A DNA stretch of 64,000 bases from RBG-16-66-20 sp964564865 (lineage in GTDB: Bacteria; Pseudomonadota; Gammaproteobacteria; Burkholderiales; SG8-39), in the NCBI GenBank assembly GCA_964564865.1, contig CAZMDA010000009.1, positions 1 through 64,000 on the forward strand, in the 5' to 3' direction. A program made the translations under genes and the position numbers. Position 1 is the first letter of the stretch. The number at the start of each line of letters is the position of its first letter. Below are positions 6,560-14,788 of the stretch, one piece after another. The notes beneath the pieces are model-generated. The model saw nothing but the letters and a program-made list of their open reading frames with translations. It did not search any database and was not told the DNA's origin.

Positions 6560-6919
6560 TCACGCCGCCAGCCACAGGATCGCGCCGTAGACGAGCGCGT
6601 TCCACGCCACGATGGACACGCCCGCCACCAGCTCCAGCCGCCGCGGCATGCCGCCGGGATAGACCAGGCGCCCGACGTAGTGCTCCACGAAGCCGCCCGC
6701 GTACCCGGCCTCGCCGGCCCGGACGCGGAGCGACTGCTCCAGCGGCGTGAGCGGGCAGGTCCAGCCGAGCAGGTTCACCACGGACGACCACAGCACCGCC
6801 GGGACGTGGACCCAGGCCCAGGCGCGGTCCAGGAGCAGGAGGAAGCCGCCGCCGACGGCGAAGGCGACGAACAGGAAATGGAACAGCAGGACAAGGTCGG
6901 CGGAAAGGCGGGCGCGCAC
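6560..6919 (-). CDS. DUF2784-family membrane protein
   Basis: The 119-residue protein matches DUF2784 closely. ADLVLLFHFLFVAFAVGGGFLLL forms the first helix, WAWVHVPAVLWSSVVNLLGWTCPLTPLEQSLR the signature, GEAGYAGGFVEHYV the next element, and a terminal helix follows. The function is unknown. A GTG at 6919 gives the standard family start, and no ATG is available upstream of the first helix. It lies 33 bp downstream of the SDR gene on the same strand and is probably co-transcribed with it. Confidence 0.72.
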   Translation of the reverse strand: MRARLSADLVLLFHFLFVAFAVGGGFLLLLDRAWAWVHVPAVLWSSVVNLLGWTCPLTPLEQSLRVRAGEAGYAGGFVEHYVGRLVYPGGMPRRLELVAGVSIVAWNALVYGAILWLAA

Positions 6920-6951
6920 GCAGTCCGGATCCGGCGTCGCAGCGGCGGCAC

Positions 6952-7716
6952 CTAGCCCCGCAGGCTCGGCAAGCCGATGCCCGCGGCATCGAAGCCGCCG
7001 TCCACCGCCAGGGTCTGGCCGTTGATGTACGACGCCTGCTCGCTGCACAGGAACACCGCGGCCTGCGCGATCTCGTCCTCGGTGCCGTAGCGGTTCAAGG
7101 GGATGGCGTCGTGGTAGTCGGCGCGGATGTCGGGGGTGTGGACGAGTTTCGCCATGGCGGTGTCCACCGGCCCCGGGGCGACGGCGTTGACGCGGATGCC
7201 CAGGTTCCCCAGCTCCACCGCCTGCTGCTTGGTGAGGTGGTCCAGGCCCGCCTTGCTGGTGCCGTAGGCCACGCGCAGGGAACTGGCGCGCAGGCCGGAG
7301 ATGGAGGTGATGTTGACCACGGCGCCGCCGCCCGCCCTGAGCATGACCGGCGCGCAGAGCTGGGTGCAGAGGAAGGGCCCGGAGAGGTTGACTTCGAGCA
7401 CCCGGCGCCACTCGTCGTAGCTGGTGTCCAGCAGCTTCTTGAACACCGCGATGCCGGCGTTGTTCACCAGGGCGTCGATGCGGCCGAATTCGGCTTCGAT
7501 CCTGGCGACGGCGGCCTGGACCTGGTCCGGGGCGGAGACATCGCAGACGATGGGGAGCACGCCCCGGCCGGTTTCGGAGGCGGACTTCGCCAGCGCCGGC
7601 GCGTCGATGTCCAGCATCGCGACGCGGTAGCCCGAATCGAGGAAGCGCCGCGCGATGGCGAGGCCGATGCCGCGCGCGGCGCCGGTGACCACCGCCACCC
7701 GGGTGCCGGCCGCCAT
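6952..7716 (-). CDS. SDR-family NAD(P)-dependent oxidoreductase
   Basis: This classical short-chain dehydrogenase has 254 residues. TGAARGIG (11-18) binds the cofactor; Asp60, NNAG (85-88) and Asn110 are in place. The catalytic Ser138-Tyr151-Lys155 triad is intact (YGTSK). Asp36 after the second strand (MLDID) favours NAD over NADP. The C-terminus carries the INGQTLAVDGGF motif typical of FabG-like enzymes. The substrate cannot be told. The ATG at 7716 lies four bases after the stop of the DUF3047 lipoprotein gene, so ArsR, DUF3047, SDR and DUF2784 probably form one operon. Confidence 0.88.
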   Translation of the reverse strand: MAAGTRVAVVTGAARGIGLAIARRFLDSGYRVAMLDIDAPALAKSASETGRGVLPIVCDVSAPDQVQAAVARIEAEFGRIDALVNNAGIAVFKKLLDTSYDEWRRVLEVNLSGPFLCTQLCAPVMLRAGGGAVVNITSISGLRASSLRVAYGTSKAGLDHLTKQQAVELGNLGIRVNAVAPGPVDTAMAKLVHTPDIRADYHDAIPLNRYGTEDEIAQAAVFLCSEQASYINGQTLAVDGGFDAAGIGLPSLRG

Positions 7717-7720
7717 GCCC

Positions 7721-8503
7721 TCAGAGGTCCCTGCGGAACGTGATGTCGCCGTAGTACGCCCGCGCCGACTGCCCGGTGTTGTCGGTGTCGGTCATCATGC
7801 CCACCGCGACCACGTCCCAGGGGTCCTCGCCGAACGCGCGCCGGTAGTCCTCGCGCACGTTGCGCTTGTAGCTGCGCCACTGGCCCACGCCGCCCGCGCC
7901 GCTCTCCACCACGATCATCTTCACCCGGCTGGTGTGCGGGTTGTCGAGCACCGTGCCCACCGGCACCGTGTTGGACCAGACGTACATCAGCGTGGCGTAG
8001 GGCAGCGCCTGCCCGGACAGGGCCTTGGCGAAGCGCAGCTGGGTGCGGGCCTCGAAATCCAGCCGCGCCGGGTCGCCGTGAAAGGACAGGATCAGGCGCG
8101 CCGGGGAATCCTCGCCCGAGGCGCGGCGCTTGTCGGCGCCGGGAATGAGGGAACTCACGCGCCAGCGCCACTCCACGGTCGGATGGCGCGAGGGGTCGAT
8201 GCGGATGCGCCGCACCTTGCCGGAGGCGGACTTCTCCGCCACCGCCTGCAGCGCCACGGTGCCGTCGCGCCGCACCAGCTGGTAGCGGGTGCGCGGCTTG
8301 GAGGGCAGCACGATCATCGGCTCCCAGTAGGGCGGCAGCGCCTCGCCCTCGGCGCGGCCGGAGAACCGCGCCACCGGCACCACCTCGCCCGACTCGCGCA
8401 GCCGCTCGCGCACCACCTCGCCCGAGGACACCAGCTCCTCGGTGGGCGTGACGGCGCAGCCGCCCAGCAGCAGCGCGCCCGAAACCAGGATCAATGCCTT
8501 CAT
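7721..8503 (-). CDS. DUF3047-domain lipoprotein
   Basis: The 260-residue product starts with a lipoprotein signal: MKALILVSGALLLGGC with lipobox LGGC and Cys16. The rest fits DUF3047: WRWRVSSLIPGADKRRASGEDSPARLILSF, then YVWSNTVPVGTVLDNPHTSRVKMIVVESG and ITFRRDL at the end. It is predicted to be anchored in the outer membrane or periplasm, with unknown function. The ATG at 8503 is supported by GGAGGCGGAGG just upstream and by the signal peptide; an in-frame extension to 8533 lacks both. Its neighbours are the ArsR gene upstream and the SDR downstream. Confidence 0.82.
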   Translation of the reverse strand: MKALILVSGALLLGGCAVTPTEELVSSGEVVRERLRESGEVVPVARFSGRAEGEALPPYWEPMIVLPSKPRTRYQLVRRDGTVALQAVAEKSASGKVRRIRIDPSRHPTVEWRWRVSSLIPGADKRRASGEDSPARLILSFHGDPARLDFEARTQLRFAKALSGQALPYATLMYVWSNTVPVGTVLDNPHTSRVKMIVVESGAGGVGQWRSYKRNVREDYRRAFGEDPWDVVAVGMMTDTDNTGQSARAYYGDITFRRDL

Positions 8504-8532
8504 GCCTCCGCCTCCCGGCGTGGAGCGTAGCA

Positions 8533-8835
8533 TCAGATGGCTTCCCGCGGCCCGCGCCGCAGCGGCACGTCCACTTCCGAGGCGAAGCGCGCCAGCGCCC
8601 CCAGCAGCGCCTCGCGCTCCAGCCGGTACAGCACCTTCTGCCCCTGGCGCTCCGCGGACACCAGCCCCGCGCGCTGCAGCACCGACAGGTGGCGCGACAC
8701 CGCCGGCGCCGACAGGCCGAAGCGCGCCGCGAGGTCGGTGGTGGCGGCGGCGGTCTGCGCGAGGAACGCCAGCACCTGCCGCCGCGGCCGCGACGCCAGC
8801 GCGTGGAACACGCCCTCTGGATCATTAACCGACAT
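8533..8835 (-). CDS. ArsR-family transcriptional repressor
   Basis: This 100-residue winged-helix protein follows the ArsR plan. VFHALASRPRRQVLAFLAQ comes first, then TTDLAARFGLSAPAVSRHLSVLQRAGLV as the helix-turn-helix and QGQKVLYRL as the wing. No cysteine or CxC metal site is present, so it belongs to the non-metal ArsR proteins. An inverted repeat spanning its own start codon suggests autorepression. It heads the minus-strand operon leading to DUF3047 and the SDR, and is divergent from ilvE. Confidence 0.86.
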   Translation of the reverse strand: MSVNDPEGVFHALASRPRRQVLAFLAQTAAATTDLAARFGLSAPAVSRHLSVLQRAGLVSAERQGQKVLYRLEREALLGALARFASEVDVPLRRGPREAI

Positions 8836-8841
8836 GTTAAT
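8824..8841. promoter_or_regulatory. Inverted repeat over the arsR-like start codon
   Basis: ATTAAC (8824-8829) and GTTAAT (8836-8841) form an 18-bp palindrome with a six-base centre that includes the ATG of the ArsR gene. AT-rich dyads of this type are usual ArsR operators. A TATACT -10-like sequence for the minus strand lies just upstream (8844-8849). Confidence 0.5.
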
Positions 8842-8903
8842 AGTATAGTGCGGCGCGCGCGGTTGTGGTTAGAATGGCGCCTCACTTCAGGAGAACCCGC
8901 CCC

Positions 8904-9875
8904 ATGGCGAAAGCAAAAGCCGCGGCCAAGCCCGCGCTCTCGATGGCCGACCGCGACGGCTGGATCTGGTACGACGGCAAGCTGGTGCCCTGGCGCTCGG
9001 CCACCACCCACGTCCTCACCCACTCGCTGCACTACGGCCTTGCGGTGTTCGAGGGCGTGCGCGCCTACAAGACGGTGAGCGGCACGCAGATCTTCCGCCT
9101 GCGCGAGCACACCCAGCGCCTGGTGAACTCCGGCCACATCTACATGATGAAGATCCCCTACACGGTGGAGCGCCTGATGCAGGCGCACCTCGAGGTGGTG
9201 GCAGCCAACGGCCACGAGGCCTGCTACATCCGCCCGATCGCGTTCTACGGCTCGGAGAAGATGGGCGTGTCGCCGGTGGGCGCGAAGGTGCACGTGGCGA
9301 TCGCCGCCTGGCCCTGGGGCGCGTACCTCGGGCCCGAGGCGCTGAACAAGGGGATCCGGGTCAAGACCGCCTCGGTGGCCAGGCACCACGTCAACGTCAC
9401 CATGGCGCGCGCCAAGATGTCGGGCACCTACCCCAACTCGGTGCTGGCGACGCTGGAGGCCACGCAGCATGGCTACGACGAGGGGCTGCTGCTCGACGTC
9501 GACGGCTTCGTCGCCGAGGGCGCGGGCGAGAACATCTTCGTCATCAAGGACGGCGTCATCTACGAGCCGGAGCTCACCTCCGCCCTCACCGGCATCACCC
9601 GCACCTCCGTCATCGAGCTCGCCGAGGGCCTGGGCTACACCGTGAAGGCGAAGCGCCTGACGCGCGACGACATCTACATCGCCGACGAGTGCTTCTTCAC
9701 CGGCACCGCCGCCGAGGTGACGCCGATCCGGGAGCTGGACCAGCGCCAGATCGGCGCCGGCAAGGCGGGCCCGATCACCAAGGCGCTGCAGAAGGCGTTC
9801 TTCGACGTGGTCACCGGCAAGGACCGCAAGCACCGGCACTGGCTCACCCCGGTGCCGATGAAGAAGAGGAAATAG
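8904..9875 (+). CDS. ilvE: Branched-chain amino acid aminotransferase
   Basis: This 323-residue fold-type IV PLP enzyme exchanges amino groups between glutamate and the keto acids of Leu, Ile and Val. The catalytic lysine is Lys171 in ARAKMSGTYPNS. Other family marks are HYGLAVFEGVRAYKT (43-57), YIRPIAFYGSEKMGV (108-122) and the phosphate-binding GITRTSVIELA. The ATG at 8904 is preceded by AGGAG ten bases upstream. It is the first gene of a plus-strand operon with the zinc-finger gene eight bases downstream, then waaF. Length is normal for the family, with a short Lys/Ala-rich N-terminal extension. Confidence 0.93.
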   Translation: MAKAKAAAKPALSMADRDGWIWYDGKLVPWRSATTHVLTHSLHYGLAVFEGVRAYKTVSGTQIFRLREHTQRLVNSGHIYMMKIPYTVERLMQAHLEVVAANGHEACYIRPIAFYGSEKMGVSPVGAKVHVAIAAWPWGAYLGPEALNKGIRVKTASVARHHVNVTMARAKMSGTYPNSVLATLEATQHGYDEGLLLDVDGFVAEGAGENIFVIKDGVIYEPELTSALTGITRTSVIELAEGLGYTVKAKRLTRDDIYIADECFFTGTAAEVTPIRELDQRQIGAGKAGPITKALQKAFFDVVTGKDRKHRHWLTPVPMKKRK

Positions 9876-9882
9876 GCGCGCC

Positions 9883-10086
9883 ATGGGCACCGGAGAGGAC
9901 ACCGGCCGTTCGCGCGAGGTGCAGGTCACCGAGAAGGACCTGCCGCTGCACTGCCCGCTGCCGGGCGCGCCGCTGTGGGCGCGCCACCCGCGGGTGTACC
10001 TGGACGTGGTGAAGAAGGGCGAGACGCTGTGCCCCTACTGCGGCACGAAGTTCCTCTACAAGGGCGCCGCACCCAAGGGGCATTGA
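9883..10086 (+). CDS. CHCC zinc-finger domain protein
   Basis: This 67-residue protein has the zf-CHCC arrangement with Cys24, His35, Cys50 and Cys53 (CPYCGTKF) as zinc ligands. Small proteins of this family are related to mitochondrial complex I subunit NDUFS6 and are regularly found between ilvE and waaF in betaproteobacteria. The precise role is unknown. Its stop codon lies one base before the probable CTG start of waaF, and its last codons provide the AAGGGG ribosome site for waaF. Confidence 0.85.
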   Translation: MGTGEDTGRSREVQVTEKDLPLHCPLPGAPLWARHPRVYLDVVKKGETLCPYCGTKFLYKGAAPKGH

Positions 10087-10087
10087 C

Positions 10088-11044
10088 CTGAAGATCCTGG
10101 TCGTCGCCCCGAACTGGATCGGCGACGCGCTGATGGCGCAGCCGATGCTGGCGCGGCTGCGCGAGAAGGACCCCGCGGCCCGCATCGAGGCGCTCGGCCC
10201 GCCGTGGATCGCGCCGGTGCTGCGGCGCATGCCCGAGGTGGACGAGGTGCTCGAGGCCGACCTGCGCCACGGCGAGCTGCAGCTCGCCGAGCGCTGGCGC
10301 CTGGGCAGGCTGCTGGGCGCGCGCCGCTACGACCAGGCCATCGTGCTGCCCAACTCGCTCAAGTCGGCGCTGATTCCCTTCCTCGCCGGCATCCCGGAGC
10401 GCGTCGGCTACGCGGGCGAGTTCCGCTACGGCCTGGTCAACCGCGTCCACCAGGATACGAAGGCGCCGATGGCGCTGCATTACGCGCGCCTCGCGCAAGC
10501 GCCCGGCACCGAGCCGGCGCAGCCGCTGCCGGCGACGATCCTGCGCGCGAGCCCCGGGGCCTCGGCCGCCGCCGCGGCGAAGTTCGGCATCCGCGGCCCC
10601 TACTGCGTCCTGTGCCCCGGCGCGGAGTACGGCCCGGCGAAGCGCTGGCCGTACTTCGCCGAGCTGGCGCCGCAGCTGCCGCTCCCGGCGGTGCTGCTCG
10701 GTTCGGCAAAGGACGCCGACGCCTGCGCCGGCATCCCGGGCCTCAACCTCGCCGGGAAGACCACGCTCGACGAGGCCATGGACCTCATCGCCGGCGCCGC
10801 CTTCGTGGTCAGCAACGATTCCGGCCTGATGCACGTCGCCGCGGCGTTCGGCCGCCCGCTCACGGCGCTGTACGGCTCCTCCAGCCCGGAGCACACCCCG
10901 CCCCGCTCAACGGCGGCGAAGGTCCTGTGGCTGCACCCGGACTGCAGCCCCTGCTTCGCGCGCGAGTGCCCGCTGGGCCACTTCCGCTGCATGCGGGAAC
11001 TCGGCGTCGACCAGGTGCGCGCGGCGATAGAATTCCGCGCATGA
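10088..11044 (+). CDS. waaF: ADP-heptose:LPS heptosyltransferase II
   Basis: This GT9 glycosyltransferase adds the second heptose to the LPS inner core at the cytoplasmic face of the membrane. KILVVAPNWIGDALMAQPMLARLR is the canonical N-terminus. Later come CPGAEYGPAKRWP, the donor-site VVSNDSGLMHVAAAFGRPLTALYGSSSPEHTPP, and a terminal C-x(2)-C-x(3)-CP-x(5)-C cysteine cluster. The conserved start needs the CTG at 10088, since no ATG, GTG or TTG exists there. AAGGGG at 10075-10080 is correctly placed. The first ATG (10133) would drop 15 conserved residues. Length is 318 residues. The stop overlaps the next ATG. Confidence 0.88.
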   Translation: MKILVVAPNWIGDALMAQPMLARLREKDPAARIEALGPPWIAPVLRRMPEVDEVLEADLRHGELQLAERWRLGRLLGARRYDQAIVLPNSLKSALIPFLAGIPERVGYAGEFRYGLVNRVHQDTKAPMALHYARLAQAPGTEPAQPLPATILRASPGASAAAAAKFGIRGPYCVLCPGAEYGPAKRWPYFAELAPQLPLPAVLLGSAKDADACAGIPGLNLAGKTTLDEAMDLIAGAAFVVSNDSGLMHVAAAFGRPLTALYGSSSPEHTPPRSTAAKVLWLHPDCSPCFARECPLGHFRCMRELGVDQVRAAIEFRA

Positions 11045-11481
11045 GCGGGAGGATCTTTCCCACCGCGCAGGACGCGGAGAACGCCTTCTACGACGCGCTG
11101 GAGCGCGCCGACCTCGACCTGATGATGGCGGTCTGGGCCGAGGACGAGGACATCGTCTGCGTGCACCCGGGCGCGCAGCGCCTGACCGGCGTCGAGCAGG
11201 TGCGCGCCGCCTGGCGCGGCATGTTCGCCGGCGGCCCGCACATGCGGGTGCGCGCGGTGCAGCAGGTGGTGATCTCCGGGATGATGGTCGCGGTGCACAA
11301 CGTGCACGAGAGCATCACGGTGCAGGGCGAGGCCAAGCCCCGCCCGCCGGTGGTGGCCACCAACGTCTACCTGCGCGGCGCCGCCGGCTGGCGCATGGTG
11401 GTGCACCACGCCTCGCCCCCGGCCGCCGGGGCCGCCGCCGGCGCGGAACCGCCGCCGGCCCCGAACAAGACGCTGCATTGA
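11041..11481 (+). CDS. SnoaL-like / NTF2-fold protein
   Basis: The 146-residue protein has the cone-shaped NTF2 plan of DUF4440/SnoaL-like proteins: DAENAFYDALERADLDLMMAVWAEDEDIVCVHPGAQRLTGVEQVRAAWRGMF, then a beta-sheet half ending WRMVVHHASPP. A Pro/Ala-rich tail follows. Such proteins are enzymes or binding proteins of varied function and no substrate is evident. Its ATG overlaps the waaF stop (ATGA). Its own TGA overlaps the TTG start of the hydrolase, so translation is coupled across three genes. A -10-like TAGAAT lies seven bases before its start, inside waaF. Confidence 0.8.
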   Translation: MSGRIFPTAQDAENAFYDALERADLDLMMAVWAEDEDIVCVHPGAQRLTGVEQVRAAWRGMFAGGPHMRVRAVQQVVISGMMVAVHNVHESITVQGEAKPRPPVVATNVYLRGAAGWRMVVHHASPPAAGAAAGAEPPPAPNKTLH

Positions 11482-12401
11482 GCGAAGCCTACGAAGCGCC
11501 GTGGTGGCTGCCCGGCGGCCACCTGCAGACCCTCTATGCCGCGCTCGCGCCGGCGCCGCGCATTGCCTGGCGCCGCGAGCGCTGGGACACGCCCGACGGC
11601 GACTTCATCGACCTGGACTGGATCGGGAAGGAAGGTCCGGTACTCGCGATCTTCCACGGGCTGGAAGGCAGCTCGGCCAGCCCCTACGCGCGCGCCATCG
11701 CCGCGCTCGCGCTCGGGCAGGGTTTCCGCTGCGTGGTGCCGCATTTCCGCGGCTGCTCCGGCGAACTCAACCGCCTGCCGCGCGCCTACCACTCCGGCGA
11801 CAGCGCGGAGATCGCCTGGGTGCTGGAGCGCCTCGGCGCAGTCCACGCCGTGGGCATCTCGCTGGGCGGCAACGCGCTGCTCAAGCACCTGGGCGAGGCG
11901 GGCGAGCGCGCGCTCGTGCGTCGCGCCGCGGCGATCTCCGCGCCGCTCGACCTTGCCGCCGCGGGCCGCCAGCTGGACCGCGGCTTCGGGCGCGAGGTCT
12001 ACACCCGCGTGTTCCTGTCGACGCTGAAGAAGAAGACGCTGCAAAAGCAGCGCGCCGGCCAGATCGCGATCGACGAGGCGCGCCTCGCCCGCGCGCGCAC
12101 CTTCTTCGAGTTCGACGACACCGTCACCGCGCCGCTGCACGGCTTCGCCGGCGCCGCGGACTACTGGGCGCGCTCCTCCAGCGGGCCGTACCTGGCGCGC
12201 ATCCGCGTGCCCACGCTGGTGGTGAACGCGCGCAACGACCCGTTCATGCCGGCCTCCGCGCTGGATGCGGCCGCGCGGTCGCTTCGTGATATACCGTCCC
12301 CGGTGACCCTCGACTTCCCCGACACCGGCGGCCACGCCGGATTCCCCGCGCGCCGCCACTGGCTGGCGCGGCGCGTGCTCGCGTTCCTCACTGAAGCATG
12401 A
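11478..12401 (+). CDS. YheT-type alpha/beta-fold hydrolase
   Basis: This 307-residue protein shows YheT/ABHD1-3 family marks: WWLPGGHLQTLY (9-20), HGLEGSSASPYAR (60-72), HFRGCSGELNRLPRAYHSGD (89-108) and the nucleophile elbow GISLGGN with Ser128. Asp254 (NARNDPFMP) and His286 (TGGHAGF) complete the triad. It is probably a cytosolic esterase of unknown substrate. The TTG start at 11478 overlaps the stop of the preceding gene as TTGA. The end overlaps algC as ATGA. It sits in the ilvE-waaF-algC operon. Confidence 0.87.
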   Translation: MSEAYEAPWWLPGGHLQTLYAALAPAPRIAWRRERWDTPDGDFIDLDWIGKEGPVLAIFHGLEGSSASPYARAIAALALGQGFRCVVPHFRGCSGELNRLPRAYHSGDSAEIAWVLERLGAVHAVGISLGGNALLKHLGEAGERALVRRAAAISAPLDLAAAGRQLDRGFGREVYTRVFLSTLKKKTLQKQRAGQIAIDEARLARARTFFEFDDTVTAPLHGFAGAADYWARSSSGPYLARIRVPTLVVNARNDPFMPASALDAAARSLRDIPSPVTLDFPDTGGHAGFPARRHWLARRVLAFLTEA

Positions 12402-13771
12402 AGATTCCCGCCGAAGTCTTCCGCGCCTACGACATCCGCGGCATCGCCGGCCGCGTGCTCTCGGCGGCGCTGGTGCGCGAGGTCGGCCGCGCGCTCGGGG
12501 CGCTCGGCCGCGCGCGCGGCGCGCCCGCGTTCGCCGTCGGCCGCGACGGCCGCCTGTCCAGCCCGGAGCTGTGCGCCGCGCTGATGGACGGCCTCAACGC
12601 GGCCGGCGCCGATGTCATCGAGCTGGGCGTCGTCCCCACCCCGGTCACCTACTTCGCCGCGCAGCACCTGGGCTGCCACAGCGCCGTCATGGTCACCGGC
12701 AGCCACAACCCGGGCGACCAGAACGGCCTCAAGATGGTGGTGGCCGGCACCACCCTCACCGGCGAGGAGATCCAGGGCCTGCGCCGCGCGGTCGAGGCCG
12801 GGCGCTTCGAAGCAGGCGCCGGCAGCCGGCGCAGCGCGGACGTGCTCGACGCCTATGTCGAGCGGATCGCCGGCGACATCCGCCTCGCGCGGCCGATGCG
12901 CATCGCGCTGGATTGCGGCAACGGCGTCGCCGGCGTCGTCGCGCCGCGCCTGTTCCGCGAGCTCGGCTGCGAGGTCAGCGCGCTTTACGCCGAGGTGGAC
13001 GGGCGCTTTCCCAACCACCACCCGGACCCGTCCAGGCTGGAGAACCTGCGCGCGCTGATCGATACCGTGAAGGCGGGCGACGCGGAGCTGGGCCTCGCCT
13101 TCGACGGCGACGCCGACCGCCTGGGCGTGGTGACGAAGAACGGCGCCATCATCCTGCCCGACCGCCAGCTGATGCTCTACGCGCAGGACGTGCTGTCGCG
13201 CAACCCGGGCGCCGAGATCATCTACGACGTGAAGTGCACCCGCCTGCTCGGGCCCTGGATCGAGCGCCATGGCGGCCGGCCCGTGATCTGGAAGACCGGG
13301 CACTCGCTCATCAAGGCGAAGCTCCGGGAGACCGGCGCGCCCCTGGCGGGCGAGATGTCCGGCCACATCTTCTTCAAGGAGCGCTGGTACGGCTTCGACG
13401 ACGCGCTGTACTGCGGCGCGCGCCTGCTGGAGATCCTCGCGCGGCAGGCCGACGCCTGCGCGCCGCTCGAGGCGCTGCCGGATGCCCCTTCCACGCCGGA
13501 ACTGAACTGGAAGCTGGCCGAGGGCGAGCCGCAGGCGCTCATCGAGCGCCTGCGGCGCTCGGCGCCGTTCCCGGAGGCGAAGCGCGTGCTCACCATCGAC
13601 GGCGTGCGGGCCGAGTTCGCCGACGGCTTCGGCCTGGCGCGCGCCTCCAACACCACGCCGGTGATCGTGCTGCGCTTCGAGGGCGACACGCCGCAGGCCC
13701 TGGCGCGGATCCAGGAGCAGTTCCGCGCGGCGCTGCAGGCGCTGAAGCCCGGCGCGCCGCTGCCGTACTAG
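12398..13771 (+). CDS. algC: Phosphomannomutase/phosphoglucomutase
   Basis: The 457-residue hexose-phosphate mutase converts mannose-6-P to mannose-1-P, and glucose-6-P to glucose-1-P, for LPS and polysaccharide precursors. The phosphoserine loop TGSHNP places the catalytic Ser at 102, DGDADR (236-241) binds Mg, GEMSGH is the sugar-binding loop, and the C-terminal phosphate site ASNTTPVIVLRFEG is present. FRAYDIRG at the start is characteristic. All four domains are complete. Start overlaps the upstream stop. Location beside waaF fits a role in envelope polysaccharide synthesis. Confidence 0.92.
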   Translation: MKIPAEVFRAYDIRGIAGRVLSAALVREVGRALGALGRARGAPAFAVGRDGRLSSPELCAALMDGLNAAGADVIELGVVPTPVTYFAAQHLGCHSAVMVTGSHNPGDQNGLKMVVAGTTLTGEEIQGLRRAVEAGRFEAGAGSRRSADVLDAYVERIAGDIRLARPMRIALDCGNGVAGVVAPRLFRELGCEVSALYAEVDGRFPNHHPDPSRLENLRALIDTVKAGDAELGLAFDGDADRLGVVTKNGAIILPDRQLMLYAQDVLSRNPGAEIIYDVKCTRLLGPWIERHGGRPVIWKTGHSLIKAKLRETGAPLAGEMSGHIFFKERWYGFDDALYCGARLLEILARQADACAPLEALPDAPSTPELNWKLAEGEPQALIERLRRSAPFPEAKRVLTIDGVRAEFADGFGLARASNTTPVIVLRFEGDTPQALARIQEQFRAALQALKPGAPLPY

Positions 13772-13779
13772 CGCCCCCG

Positions 13780-14778
13780 GTGAGCGCGGCGCCCGAGGTT
13801 TCCGCGTTCGCCAACCGCCTGCGCAAGAACGTCGCGCACTGGCGCAAGTGGGCGCGGCGGCGCGGGATCTCGTGCTTCCGCGTCTATGACCGCGACATCC
13901 CGCAGTTTCCCTTCGCCGTGGACTGGTACCGGGCCGTGCTGCCGCGCGACGAGGTGCAGGTGCACGTGCAGGAGATCGACACCGGCTGGAAGATGGCGCC
14001 CGACGCCCATGCCGCGTGGCTGGCCGCCGCCTGCGCCGCGATCGGCGAGGCCTGCGGCGTGGCCGCGGCGCAGCTGCACCTGAAGCGCCGCGAGCGCCAG
14101 CGGGGCGCCGCGCAGTACCGCAGGCTCGGCGCCGCCCCGCAGGCCTTCGTGGTCGAGGAGGCGGGCTGCCGCTTCGAGGTCGACCTGGACAGCTACCTGG
14201 ACACCGGCCTGTTCCTGGACCACCGCCCGCTGCGCGCGCGCGTGGGCGAAACCATCGCGCGACGCGCCGCGGCCAGGGCGGGCACCCGGTTCCTGAACCT
14301 GTTCGCCTACAGCGGCAGCTTCACCGTCTTCGCCGCGCGCGCCGGGGCGGACGGCTCCACCACGGTGGACCTGTCCAACACCTACCTCGCCTGGGCGGCG
14401 CGCAACTTCGCGCTCAACGGCATCGACCGGCGCCGCCACCGGCTGCTGCGCGCCGACGTGCTCGCCTGGCTGCCGCAGGCGCTGGCGGCCGGCGAACGCT
14501 ACGACCTCATCGTCCTCGACCCGCCGTCGTTCTCGAACTCCAAGCGGATGCAGGGCGTGCTGGACGTGCAGCGCGACCATGCGCGCCTGGTGAGCCAATG
14601 CCACGAATTGCTCGCGGACGGGGGCGAACTGTTCTTCTCGAACAACCTGCGCACGTTCGCGATCGACGCGGACCTGGCGAAACGGCTCGGGTTGCGGGAC
14701 ATCACCGCGCAGAGCGTGCCGGAGGACTTCCGCCGCCCGGGCAAGCCGCCGCACCGGGCCTGGCACGGCAGCAAGTGA
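13780..14778 (+). CDS. RlmK-like class I SAM-dependent rRNA methyltransferase
   Basis: The 332-residue protein matches the C-terminal methyltransferase half of RlmKL (23S rRNA m7G2069) and related RlmI-like enzymes. FANRLRKNVAHWRKWARRRGISCFRVYDRDIP opens it. YLDTGLFLDHRP and the SAM loop NLFAYSGSFT (173-182) follow, then DPPSF (247-251). There is no THUMP domain or RlmL half, so it is a stand-alone RlmK-type enzyme. The GTG at 13780 is nine bases after algC and is the only suitable start. It ends the operon and is convergent with the helicase gene, 10 bp away. Confidence 0.85.
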   Translation: MSAAPEVSAFANRLRKNVAHWRKWARRRGISCFRVYDRDIPQFPFAVDWYRAVLPRDEVQVHVQEIDTGWKMAPDAHAAWLAAACAAIGEACGVAAAQLHLKRRERQRGAAQYRRLGAAPQAFVVEEAGCRFEVDLDSYLDTGLFLDHRPLRARVGETIARRAAARAGTRFLNLFAYSGSFTVFAARAGADGSTTVDLSNTYLAWAARNFALNGIDRRRHRLLRADVLAWLPQALAAGERYDLIVLDPPSFSNSKRMQGVLDVQRDHARLVSQCHELLADGGELFFSNNLRTFAIDADLAKRLGLRDITAQSVPEDFRRPGKPPHRAWHGSK

Positions 14779-14788
14779 CCGGAACGGG

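Noticed and set aside
12571..13779. Upstream extension of the RlmK-like protein through algC
   Set aside because: The extension is Arg/Gly-rich shadow sequence of algC. The GTG at 13780 begins the conserved domain.
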